This document shows positions 1-8,297 of a DNA stretch of 13,148 nt, in pieces. The position numbers and the translations under genes are program-made. Position 1 is the stretch's first letter, and each line of letters starts with the position of its first letter. The DNA is from Verrucomicrobiota bacterium (lineage in GTDB: Bacteria; Verrucomicrobiota; Verrucomicrobiia; Limisphaerales; SXQI01). The stretch lies in assembly GCA_008933045.1 (NCBI GenBank), contig WBXJ01000052.1, forward strand, positions 1 to 13,148, in the 5' to 3' direction. The notes under the pieces are model-generated. The model ran no database searches and was not told where the DNA came from. It worked only from the letters and a program-made list of their open reading frames with translations.

Positions 1-1071
1 CGAAATCCCGAAAACGGTTTCGAGGAGCAGCCGAGTAGGTCGATTGATGGGAAGCTGCAGTGCTTCGGAGCACTCCACCCATTGAGAGACTTGCGCTTCG
101 TGATTAAGCCTCACCACATCGGGCCCATCCACCTGGCAAGTGTAGTTGAGTAAAATAAAATGTGCTTCGCGGTAAAACTCTGCAGATTTCACGCAATCTT
201 GGGCGAGGACAAATTTGATCTCTTTGACCCGGAGATTGGTCTCCTCCAAAATCTCTCGGGCCAACGCTTCGGTGCAAGTTTCCGCATACTCCACCTTGCC
301 CCCCGGGATTCCCCAAAGGTTAGACCATTTATGCGTACGAATCATTAGCACCTGACCGCGATCGTTGAAGATTAACGCGCCTACTGTTGCAATCGGGTAG
401 TGTTGAAGAGGCTTAGAATGATATTCACGATTGGGAGATATTTCCCAATCTTGAGCGATGAGCACGCTGTGCAATTGGCGTAGATTTTCGCTAATAATAT
501 CCGGTGTGGAGGCACGCAACTGACTGAGCGAGTTGTAACCTGTCAGCACGCCACAGGAGTAAACCCCACCCGCCTTCGCAGTTTCTATGTCGTGCTGCAT
601 GTCACCGATAAACAACGTTTCATCGGGTTGGAGTTGGTTTGAAGTCAACAGATTCTGAATCTCCAACCGCTTATCGAGCACACCCGCATACGATCGGTCG
701 ATCAACTCCTCAAACCCTGCTGCTTTGGCTTGGATGACATAAGCATCGGGTAACACGGAGCTGAGGACGAAGGTTCTCAATCCTTTGGCGCGACACTCCA
801 ACAGAAATTCCAGAGCATAGGGCAGAGGCTCCACGGAATGCTGTGCAGTGTTAAACTTTTCTCGAAACCATTTTTCTAACTGTGGAAATGGAATATTTGG
901 GGCGAAACGATCGTAAAAATCTTTGAATGGAAGACAGAATTCAGCGCGAAACGTCTCGAGGGTTATTTCCTCAAGGCCCGCCGAACGGAATACATGGTTT
1001 GTGGCCTGCCAAACTGCCGGCAGGTCATCCACCAAGGTTCCAGACCAGTCGAAGATTATATTTCGAATCAT
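1..1071 (-). CDS. HAD-family phosphatase fused to a Nudix hydrolase (partial, C-terminus cut by window edge)
   Basis: Translation by hand from the ATG at 1071 gives 357 residues with no stop before the left edge. The N-terminal half (about 1-205) is a HAD phosphatase: motif I FDWSGTLVDD (nucleophile Asp8), motif II Ser104/Ser105 in FVLSS, motif III Lys134 and motif IV GDMQHD (Asp157, Asp161), with a helical cap between motifs I and II. The overall shape is that of phosphoglycolate phosphatase/phosphonatase-like HADs. Residues about 225-357 are a Nudix hydrolase; the Nudix box spans 258-280 and keeps the metal-binding R-E-x-x-E-E core, but Asn279 replaces the usual Gly. Position 10 is Ser where most HAD phosphatases have the acid/base Asp. 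Both domains would hydrolyse phosphorylated metabolites or nucleotides in the cytoplasm; substrates are unknown. It starts 34 bp after gltD, so it is probably the third gene of that operon. No Shine-Dalgarno is obvious before the ATG. Confidence 0.88.
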   Translation of the reverse strand, partial: MIRNIIFDWSGTLVDDLPAVWQATNHVFRSAGLEEITLETFRAEFCLPFKDFYDRFAPNIPFPQLEKWFREKFNTAQHSVEPLPYALEFLLECRAKGLRTFVLSSVLPDAYVIQAKAAGFEELIDRSYAGVLDKRLEIQNLLTSNQLQPDETLFIGDMQHDIETAKAGGVYSCGVLTGYNSLSQLRASTPDIISENLRQLHSVLIAQDWEISPNREYHSKPLQHYPIATVGALIFNDRGQVLMIRTHKWSNLWGIPGGKVEYAETCTEALAREILEETNLRVKEIKFVLAQDCVKSAEFYREAHFILLNYTCQVDGPDVVRLNHEAQVSQWVECSEALQLPINRPTRLLLETVFGIS

Positions 1072-1083
1072 GGGACTGAACGA

Positions 1084-1099
1084 GCCGGTGCTGGCCGGC
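1084..1099. other. Short G+C-rich hairpin between gltD and the HAD-Nudix gene
   Basis: GCCGG at 1084-1088 pairs with CCGGC at 1095-1099 around a 6-base loop. There is no run of T on either side, so it is not a standard intrinsic terminator. It could slow transcription or protect the gltBD end of a longer message, or be chance. Confidence 0.25.
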
Positions 1100-1105
1100 A
1101 TCAAC

Positions 1106-2587
1106 TTAAGTCAAATCAGTTGAGCCCATCAGGTAAGCATCCACTTCACGTGCGACACCTCGCCCCTCATTGAACGCCCAAACGACTAGACTTTGCCCCC
1201 GACGAACATCGCCGGCTGCAAAAACCCCTTTTACAGAAGTGATATATTTTTCATGCTCAGCCTTGGCATTGGTGCGTGCATCGCGCTCCACTCCAAGTTG
1301 CTCCAGAAGCGGTTGCTCAGGCCCAACAAATCCCATGGCCAGCAGCACGAGTTGAGCGGGAAAAACTGTCTCAGATCCTTCGATTTCTTTGGGGGAAAAT
1401 CGGCCTTCCGCATCCTTCTGCCACTCGATTCTTACCACATGAACAGCCTTCACTTGGCCGTTCTCATCTCCAACAAATTTTTTAACGGTTGTGAGATAAA
1501 CCCGAGGATCAGAACCAAACTTGGCGGCCGCCTCCTCTTGGCCATAATCCATTTTGTAAACCTTCGGCCATTCGGGCCATGGATTATCCTTCGCGCGTTG
1601 TTCCGGAGGTTTGGGGAGGATTTCCACTTGGATCAGGCTCCTGCAAGCGTGCCGCATGGAAGTGCCCACACAGTCAGTTCCCGTGTCCCCACCGCCAATC
1701 ACAATCACGTCCTTGTCCTTGGCGGAAATAAAGTTTGGTCCGTTTTGGTTATCCAGAAGGGCTTTGGTGTTGTTGTGGAGAAACTCCATAGCAAAATGGA
1801 TCCCCTTCAGGTTACGACCCTCGATCGGTAAATCGCGCGGTTTGGTAGCTCCCGTACAAATCACGGTCGCATCAAAGTCAGTCAATAACGATTGCGCAGG
1901 TAGATTCTTGCCTATTTCTGTCCCTGTAACAAAGTTGACTCCCTCCTGAGTCATTTGATCAATGCGTCGAACCACAAGGCTCTTATCCAGCTTCATGTTA
2001 GGAATTCCATACATGAGTAGCCCGCCCAACCGATCCGCCCGTTCGTAAACCGTAATGTGATGGCCTGCTTTATTTAACTGAGCCGCTGCCGAAAGCCCAG
2101 CGGGACCAGAACCTATAATTGCGATTCTCTTACCCGTGCGTTTAAGAGGAGGTTCCGGCTTGACCCATCCTTGCTCCCACCCTTTATCAATAATCGTACA
2201 CTCGATGTTCTTGATCGTGACCGGCGGATTATTGATTCCGAGCACACACGACCCCTCGCAAGGGGCTGGACAAACCCTTCCAGTAAATTCTGGGAAATTG
2301 TTAGTCTTATGCAGTCGGTTCAGGGCCTCATGCCATAACCCGCGATAGACCAGATCGTTCCATTCGGGAATCAGATTATTGATGGGACAACCTGAGGCCA
2401 TGCCGCTGATTAGTGATCCATTATGGCAAAACGGGACGCCACAATCCATGCACCGTGCGCCTTGTTCCTTGAGATTCTTCTCCTCCATGTGGAGATGAAA
2501 CTCATTGTAATCATTAATACGCGCCACGGCGGAGCGATCAAGCGGCAGCTCGCGCAGATATTCGATGAAACCTGTAGGTTTACCCAT
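1106..2587 (-). CDS. gltD: Glutamate synthase (NADPH) small subunit
   Basis: This 493-residue protein has the length and features of GltD, the FAD- and NADPH-binding beta subunit of bacterial glutamate synthase (GOGAT). It takes electrons from NADPH and passes them through FAD and iron-sulfur clusters to GltB. The N-terminal iron-sulfur region shows Cys46, Cys49, Cys54 and Cys67 (CMDCGVPFC), then Cys106, Cys110 and Cys114 (CPAPCEGSC). The FAD-binding motif GSGPAG is at 159-164 and the NADPH-binding motif GGGDTG at 298-303. A C-terminal AAGDVRRGQSLVVWA segment closes the FAD site. All expected motifs are intact. It lies 56 bp downstream of gltB on the same strand and 34 bp upstream of the HAD-Nudix gene, consistent with one operon. 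The ATG at 2587 gives the normal N-terminus (MGKPTGF), though no strong Shine-Dalgarno is visible before it. Confidence 0.97.
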   Translation of the reverse strand: MGKPTGFIEYLRELPLDRSAVARINDYNEFHLHMEEKNLKEQGARCMDCGVPFCHNGSLISGMASGCPINNLIPEWNDLVYRGLWHEALNRLHKTNNFPEFTGRVCPAPCEGSCVLGINNPPVTIKNIECTIIDKGWEQGWVKPEPPLKRTGKRIAIIGSGPAGLSAAAQLNKAGHHITVYERADRLGGLLMYGIPNMKLDKSLVVRRIDQMTQEGVNFVTGTEIGKNLPAQSLLTDFDATVICTGATKPRDLPIEGRNLKGIHFAMEFLHNNTKALLDNQNGPNFISAKDKDVIVIGGGDTGTDCVGTSMRHACRSLIQVEILPKPPEQRAKDNPWPEWPKVYKMDYGQEEAAAKFGSDPRVYLTTVKKFVGDENGQVKAVHVVRIEWQKDAEGRFSPKEIEGSETVFPAQLVLLAMGFVGPEQPLLEQLGVERDARTNAKAEHEKYITSVKGVFAAGDVRRGQSLVVWAFNEGRGVAREVDAYLMGSTDLT

Positions 2588-2643
2588 TTTATGACTGTGC
2601 TAGATTGTTCGTAATTTATTTTCCTGAGCTTAGGCGGAGAGAA

Positions 2644-5600
2644 TCAACCACCCCCGACGCGGGCCGCATCCCTAGAGTTCTCTTCGAACGCCGCCATAAT
2701 TGCTTCTTCCCCACTTAAACCCGAAGCCTTAACTCGATCGAGTGCTTGCAGCACCCGCTTGTAGTCTTTTGGCATGACTTTAACGAATTTTAGCAGGGTG
2801 GCTTCCCAATTCTCGAGCAAATTTGCCGCAAGTTGGCTATGGGTGAAGCGAACATGTTGTTGGATCAACTGACGCAGTTCCTCGATTTCGGCGGAACCCT
2901 CCAACCTTTCTAATTCCACCATCTGTTTGTTGCATTTCGAGGCGAAATCACCCTGAAGATCGAGCACATAAGCGACCCCACCTGACATGCCAGCGGCAAA
3001 GTTACGGCCTGTCGCTCCGAGCACGACGACCGTTCCGCCGGTCATATACTCGCAGCCATGATCGCCCACGGATTCCACCACCGCTTTGACTCCACTGTTT
3101 CGAACACAAAAACGCTCCCCAGCCATGCCCCTGAAATAAGCCTCGCCGCTGGTCGCACCATACAGCGCAACGTTCCCGATGATCATATTCTGTTCAGGGA
3201 TGAACGTGGCAGCATCCGAAGGGTGGATGACAATCCGGCCACCGGAGAGACCTTTACCGACGTAATCATTAGCATCTCCCTCCAGAGTTAGTGTCATGCC
3301 ACGGGGAATGAATGCCCCAAAACTTTGACCCGCAGACCCCTTAAACTTGAAACGAATCGTGTCTTCCGGTAATCCCTCTGCCCCATAAAGTCGGGTGACT
3401 TCGCTGCCCAGAATCGTTCCCACCACACGATTGACGTTGCGGATCGGCACCTCGGCATAAACTTTTTCTTTGCGCTCCAAAGCCGGGGCAGCCAGCTTGA
3501 GAAGCACCTGCATATCCAGCGACGCCTCAAGGCCATGATCCTGGGTCTCGGTGGCAAAACGGCCAACGCTGCTGGGCATCGGCGGAGCATAAAGAATCTT
3601 GGAACAATCGAGGCCCCGAGCCTTCCAATGATCAACGGCTTTACGAGCCTCCAAGCGATCCACTCGGCCCACCATTTCGTTGATCGTGCGGAAGCCCAGT
3701 TGAGCCATCAACTCACGCACTTCCATGGCGATAAACGTCATGAAGTTGACGGCATGAGCTGGATCCCCTGTGAAATTCTTCCTGAGCACAGGATCCTGCG
3801 TGGCAACGCCTACGGGACAAGTATTTAGATGACAGACACGCATCATGATGCAACCGAGCGAAACGAGCGGTGCCGTTGCAAAACCAAATTCCTCGGCTCC
3901 AAGCAATGCGGCCACAACGACATCTCTTCCGGTTTTTAGCTGACCATCCGTTTCAACGCGAATACGGCTGCGGAGATTGTTGAGAACCAGAGTTTGATGA
4001 GTCTCAGCAAGACCAAGTTCCCATGGGATGCCGGCGTGTTTGATGCTGGTCAACGGGGAAGCGCCTGTGCCGCCATCATAACCGCTGATGAGAACCACAT
4101 CCGAATGTGCCTTGGCCACACCAGCAGCCACGGTCCCGACGCCGACTTCCGCCACTAACTTGACGCTAATGCGGGCACGTGGGTTCGAATTCTTAAGGTC
4201 ATGGATGAGTTCGGCAAGGTCCTCGATCGAATAAATGTCATGGTGCGGAGGCGGTGAAATCAGCCCCACCCCCGGGGTAGAAAGACGCACTTTTGCGATC
4301 GATGGGTAAACCTTGCTGCCGGGGAGTTGACCGCCTTCTCCAGGTTTTGCCCCTTGCGCCATCTTGATCTGGATTTCCTTCGCGCTGACCAAGTATTGGC
4401 TAGTCACACCGAAACGCCCTGAGGCCACCTGTTTGATGGCACTATTCTTGGAATCGCCGTTCGGTTCGAGCTGGTAACGAGCAGGATCCTCGCCTCCTTC
4501 GCCCGTGTTGCTTTTGCCGCCCAGACGGTTCATTGCGATGGCGATGGTCTCGTGAGCTTCCTTACTGATCGACCCGTAGGACATGGCACCCGTTTTAAAA
4601 CGAGCGAAAATTGACTCGATCGATTCGACCTCTTCGATCGGAACAGATTGGGCGGGTGTCAATTCGAACAACCCCCTCAATGTGCAGGTTTTTTTGGTTT
4701 GATCATTCACCAACGCCGAATACTCCTTAAAAACCTTGAAGTTGGCGGTTCTGACGGCGTGTTGCAACTTATGGACTGTTTGAGGGCTAAATAAGTGAAC
4801 CTCACCCTCCCGACGCCATTGGTATTGCCCACCCACCTCCAGCGTGTGTCCGTTCACTTGCCGGTCTGGAAACGCATGATGGTGGCGGATCAAAACTTCT
4901 TGTGCGATCACATCCAACCCAATGCCTTCAATTCGAGAGGGAGTCCAAGTGAAATAGCGGTCAATGACGGATTGTTTGAGACCGATGGCCTCAAAAATCT
5001 GGGCTCCTCGGTAGCTCTGGATGGTGGAGATACCCATCTTCGAAGTGACCTTGACTACCCCTTTGACCGCCGCTTTGACAAAATTCTTACAAGCATCCTT
5101 ATGCTTAATATCAGTGAGCAGACCCTCCTTGATCATGTCATTCAACGTCTCAAACGCCAAATAAGGGTTGATCGCCCCTGCCCCGTAACCAATCAGCAGA
5201 CTGAAATGATGCACCTCGCGAGGTTCCCCTGATTCCACAACTAACCCAACTCGGGTTCGCGTGCCTTCGCGAATCAAATGGTGATGTAAACCGGCAACCG
5301 CAAGCAGGGAAGGAATCGGCGCGTTATTTCGATCCACGCCACGATCCGACAGGATCAGAATCGTGACCCCGTCCTTAATAGCCTGACTCGCTTGCGCAAA
5401 AAGGTTTTCGAGAGCCGCTTCGAGGGCCTTCACTCCTTCGCTGGCATTAAACAGAATGGGGAGCGTGATGGATTTGAAGCCGGGCTGATCGATCTCGCGC
5501 AATTTCGCCAACTCTTCGTTGGTGAGGATCGGCGATTTAAGTTCGATCAGATGACAACTCTCAGGCACCGGGTTGAGAAGGTTACGCTCCGCACCGATTG

Positions 5601-7293
5601 TCGTCTCGGCAGAGGTCACAATTTCTTCGCGGATGCAGTCGATCGGGGGATTCGTGACCTGCGCGAACAATTGTTTGAAATAATTGAAGAGTGTCTGGGG
5701 CTTATCTGACAGCACGGCCAATGGCGTGTCGGTTCCCATGGAGCCGATCGCTTCAACGCCCGTTTTTGCCATCGGCACCATGAGGATTCGCAAGTCCTCG
5801 AAGGTATAACCAAAGACTTGTTGGCGACAAAGCACACTGTCGTGACCAGCTTCGGGAACGTGAGCAACCTCGGGAACTTGATCAAGTTCCACCATCTGTT
5901 CATCAAGCCATTGTTGATAGGGATGCTGTTTAACAATCGCATCCTTAATCTCCTCATCATCAATGATGCGACCCGCCTTGGTATCGACGAGGAACATCCG
6001 CCCCGGTTGAAGGCGACCTTTTTGCAGGATGCGTTCCGGCGCGATATCCAAGACACCGACTTCGGATGCCATGATGATTAAGTCATCTTTCGTGACGTAA
6101 TAACGTGAGGGCCGCAGTCCATTGCGATCTAGGCTCGCACCAATTATTACGCCGTCGGTGAACGCGATGGACGCCGGCCCGTCCCAAGGTTCCATCAGGC
6201 AGCTATGATACTCGTAGAATGCTTTTCGTTCCCGACTCATGCTCTCATGATTCGCCCAAGGCTCAGGAATCATCATCATGACTGCATGCGGCACGGAGCG
6301 CCCAGCCAACACAAGAAGCTCAAGGCAATTATCGAACATCGCCGAGTCGCTGCCATCTGTTTCGATAATCGGCAGGAGCTTTTTGATGTCATCGCCAAAA
6401 AGGTCGCTCTCAAACATCGCCTCGCGAGCACGCATCCAGTTGATGTTACCACGAAGGGTATTGATCTCGCCGTTATGAGCGACGTAGCGATAGGGATGCG
6501 CCCGTTCCCAGCTTGGAAAAGTATTAGTGCTGAAACGAGAATGGACGAGGGCAAGAGCACTTTCTACGTCCGGATCTGCTAGATCGGAGAAGAACTCCTC
6601 GACCTGCTCGGACATGAGCATTCCCTTGTAAATAATGGTCTTAAAAGACAGGCTAGAAACGTAGAATTGTTGTCCATCCTTAAACTTGCCGCTTCGGCGA
6701 ATGGTGTGAGTCGCCACAGCTCGGATGACATATAGCTTTCGTTCAAAAGCCATTTCATCCTGAAGCGACGGGTTTCGACCGATAAAAATCTGACGAACAA
6801 ACGGCTCCACGGAACACGCGGTCGCGCCGAGTGTCTGGTTTCGTGTGGGGACGGTTCTCCAACCCAGAAAAACCTGACCCTCGGCTTGGATCACGGTTTC
6901 AACGACTTTTTCTGCAGCGGCACGGGCTTCAGGATCCGATGGAAGAAAAACCATCCCGACACCGTATTCGCCGGGGAGAGGAAGTGAGAACCCGAGGGCG
7001 GCACATTCCCGCGCAAGAAACTTATGAGGAACCTGAAAAAGTATCCCCGCACCGTCGCCGGTGTTCTTTTCACAGCCGGTAGCTCCGCGATGGCGTAGGT
7101 TGACTAAGATGGTAAGGGCTTGACGGACAATTTCATGGGATTTAACCCCTTTTATATTAGCCACAAAGCCAACACCGCAGGCGTCGTGCTCAAATTGTGG
7201 ATCATACAAACCTTGCTTTGGGGGTATCCCAAGCCAAGTAGGTCTCTCAGTGATTGTTTTCGCGAAATCGTTCATCATTTCTTCGTCAATCAC
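2644..7293 (-). CDS. gltB: Glutamate synthase (NADPH) large subunit
   Basis: The 1549-residue product is the alpha subunit of glutamate synthase. It releases ammonia from glutamine and adds it to 2-oxoglutarate, giving two glutamates; with glutamine synthetase this is the main high-affinity ammonia assimilation route. Domains in order: a class II glutamine amidotransferase whose catalytic residue is Cys39 (HDACGVGFV), preceded by a propeptide of 38 residues that must be cut off; a central linking domain; the FMN-binding synthase domain with the 3Fe-4S cysteines Cys1148, Cys1154 and Cys1159 (CIMMRVCHLNTC); and a C-terminal beta-helix domain rich in Gly (about 1290-1500). The length fits the family. 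The frame opens with GTG at 7293, with AAGG eight bases upstream; in-frame ATGs at 7278 and 7275 are alternative starts and lie within the propeptide. gltD follows on the same strand. Confidence 0.97.
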   Translation of the reverse strand: MIDEEMMNDFAKTITERPTWLGIPPKQGLYDPQFEHDACGVGFVANIKGVKSHEIVRQALTILVNLRHRGATGCEKNTGDGAGILFQVPHKFLARECAALGFSLPLPGEYGVGMVFLPSDPEARAAAEKVVETVIQAEGQVFLGWRTVPTRNQTLGATACSVEPFVRQIFIGRNPSLQDEMAFERKLYVIRAVATHTIRRSGKFKDGQQFYVSSLSFKTIIYKGMLMSEQVEEFFSDLADPDVESALALVHSRFSTNTFPSWERAHPYRYVAHNGEINTLRGNINWMRAREAMFESDLFGDDIKKLLPIIETDGSDSAMFDNCLELLVLAGRSVPHAVMMMIPEPWANHESMSRERKAFYEYHSCLMEPWDGPASIAFTDGVIIGASLDRNGLRPSRYYVTKDDLIIMASEVGVLDIAPERILQKGRLQPGRMFLVDTKAGRIIDDEEIKDAIVKQHPYQQWLDEQMVELDQVPEVAHVPEAGHDSVLCRQQVFGYTFEDLRILMVPMAKTGVEAIGSMGTDTPLAVLSDKPQTLFNYFKQLFAQVTNPPIDCIREEIVTSAETTIGAERNLLNPVPESCHLIELKSPILTNEELAKLREIDQPGFKSITLPILFNASEGVKALEAALENLFAQASQAIKDGVTILILSDRGVDRNNAPIPSLLAVAGLHHHLIREGTRTRVGLVVESGEPREVHHFSLLIGYGAGAINPYLAFETLNDMIKEGLLTDIKHKDACKNFVKAAVKGVVKVTSKMGISTIQSYRGAQIFEAIGLKQSVIDRYFTWTPSRIEGIGLDVIAQEVLIRHHHAFPDRQVNGHTLEVGGQYQWRREGEVHLFSPQTVHKLQHAVRTANFKVFKEYSALVNDQTKKTCTLRGLFELTPAQSVPIEEVESIESIFARFKTGAMSYGSISKEAHETIAIAMNRLGGKSNTGEGGEDPARYQLEPNGDSKNSAIKQVASGRFGVTSQYLVSAKEIQIKMAQGAKPGEGGQLPGSKVYPSIAKVRLSTPGVGLISPPPHHDIYSIEDLAELIHDLKNSNPRARISVKLVAEVGVGTVAAGVAKAHSDVVLISGYDGGTGASPLTSIKHAGIPWELGLAETHQTLVLNNLRSRIRVETDGQLKTGRDVVVAALLGAEEFGFATAPLVSLGCIMMRVCHLNTCPVGVATQDPVLRKNFTGDPAHAVNFMTFIAMEVRELMAQLGFRTINEMVGRVDRLEARKAVDHWKARGLDCSKILYAPPMPSSVGRFATETQDHGLEASLDMQVLLKLAAPALERKEKVYAEVPIRNVNRVVGTILGSEVTRLYGAEGLPEDTIRFKFKGSAGQSFGAFIPRGMTLTLEGDANDYVGKGLSGGRIVIHPSDAATFIPEQNMIIGNVALYGATSGEAYFRGMAGERFCVRNSGVKAVVESVGDHGCEYMTGGTVVVLGATGRNFAAGMSGGVAYVLDLQGDFASKCNKQMVELERLEGSAEIEELRQLIQQHVRFTHSQLAANLLENWEATLLKFVKVMPKDYKRVLQALDRVKASGLSGEEAIMAAFEENSRDAARVGGG

Positions 7294-7309
7294 ATGTAAG
7301 ACCTTACAT
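7294..7309. promoter_or_regulatory. Perfect 7-bp dyad immediately upstream of the gltB start codon
   Basis: ATGTAAG at 7294-7300 and CTTACAT at 7303-7309 are exact inverted copies separated by two bases. On the minus strand the dyad ends directly at the GTG start and contains the AAGG that would serve as the gltB ribosome binding site. It could be an operator for a dimeric regulator, or an RNA hairpin hiding the ribosome binding site. The symmetry is seen; any regulatory role is inference. Confidence 0.4.
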
Positions 7310-7454
7310 TCTCAAATTCAATACCTTTTTGGGTCGAAGGGGTGTTTTTCTTTGACGGAGGGTTAGAAATCTCACGAGGTGTGCTCCACAGTCGAAAAAA
7401 CCTCCTCCTCCAGCGGACTTGCCCTCGACTGCCCTGATCTCTACTCTGGGCACA

Positions 7455-8246
7455 ATGCGTTTGCCTGAACAACTCCTCACCATTGCGGGACGATCCTTCC
7501 CTTCACGGTTGGTGGTGGGGACCGGAAAATTTTCATCGCCCGATGCCATGCGAACCGCGCTCGCTGCCAGCGGCACCGGCATGGTGACAGTCGCCCTGCG
7601 TCGAGCCGATTTGAGCGGTCGCAAGGATCCATTTGCTAACATCTTGGAATTCATCGATCCCGACAAATATCTGATCCTACCAAATACCAGCGGGGCCATG
7701 AACGCGACAGAGGCCGTCCGATTGGCTCGCCTTGCTGTCGCGGCGGGGCTTCCCAAATGGGTGAAATTGGAAATACATCCTGACCCACGCTACCTCCTGC
7801 CAGACCCTATCGAAACTTTCGAGGCAGCAAAAATATTGGTAAAAGAGGGGTTCACAGTGCTCCCCTACATCAATGCCGACCCCGTGCTTGCCAAACGGTT
7901 GCAGGAGATCGGATGCGCCACGGTCATGCCATTAGGCTCGCCGATCGGATCAAATCGCGGGGTGGAGACCCGCCACCAAATCCGAATCATCATCGAGCAA
8001 GCAACCGTCCCTGTGATTGTGGATGCGGGTTTAGGTGCTCCCAGCCACGCCGCAGAAGCGATGGAATTGGGTGCTGATGCGGTATTAATCAACACTGCCA
8101 TCGCCGTCGCGAACGAACCTGACCGTATGGCCAGAGCGTTCGCTCAAGCGGTCGCGGCGGGACGCGAAGCCTTTCTGATTGGTATGCACGCACCGCAAAG
8201 CACCGCCAGTCCGACGAGCCCACTCACCGCGTTTCTTGATTCCTAG
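7455..8246 (+). CDS. thiG: Thiazole synthase
   Basis: ThiG builds the thiazole phosphate half of thiamine from 1-deoxy-D-xylulose 5-phosphate, a glycine- or tyrosine-derived dehydroglycine and the sulfur carried on ThiS-thiocarboxylate. The 263-residue protein has the (beta/alpha)8-barrel signatures of the family: SRLVVGTGKF near the N-terminus, the segment around WVKLEIHPDPRYLLPD with the predicted Schiff-base Lys104, GSPIGSNRG at about 161-169, and DAGLGAPSHAAEAMELGADA for phosphate binding. The ATG at 7455 was chosen because it places the family's usual N-terminus (ITIAGR-like) a few residues from the start; the frame is also open from a TTG at 7419, which would add 12 unconserved residues. 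No Shine-Dalgarno is clear at either. The other thiazole genes (thiS, thiF, thiH or thiO) are not in the window, and I see no TPP-riboswitch (THI box) sequence upstream. Confidence 0.95.
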   Translation: MRLPEQLLTIAGRSFPSRLVVGTGKFSSPDAMRTALAASGTGMVTVALRRADLSGRKDPFANILEFIDPDKYLILPNTSGAMNATEAVRLARLAVAAGLPKWVKLEIHPDPRYLLPDPIETFEAAKILVKEGFTVLPYINADPVLAKRLQEIGCATVMPLGSPIGSNRGVETRHQIRIIIEQATVPVIVDAGLGAPSHAAEAMELGADAVLINTAIAVANEPDRMARAFAQAVAAGREAFLIGMHAPQSTASPTSPLTAFLDS

Positions 8247-8297
8247 CCTCGCTGTGCTTCATCAAATTTTGAAAACCCGCCTTTAAGGAACACTAAC

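Noticed and set aside
1193..1831. A 212-codon open frame on the plus strand
   Set aside because: It lies entirely opposite gltD, whose iron-sulfur and nucleotide-binding motifs are intact; the product has no recognisable features and is a shadow of the real gene.
7400..7411. A GGAGGAGGAGG run on the minus strand upstream of gltB, resembling a strong ribosome binding site for a leader peptide
   Set aside because: The nearest start that follows (GTG) opens a frame of only five codons, with no regulatory amino-acid run or attenuator hairpin.
7419..7454. A TTG start adding 12 residues to ThiG
   Set aside because: The extension is not conserved in the family as I know it, and the ATG at 7455 gives the usual ThiG N-terminus.
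7294..7454. A promoter for thiG based on TTGACG at 7352-7357
   Set aside because: No acceptable -10 element lies 16-18 bases downstream, so only half the signal is present.
8247..8297. A terminator between thiG and the transporter (TCAAATTTTGA palindrome)
   Set aside because: The stem is very short and A+T-only, with no G+C stem or T-run, so it does not support termination.
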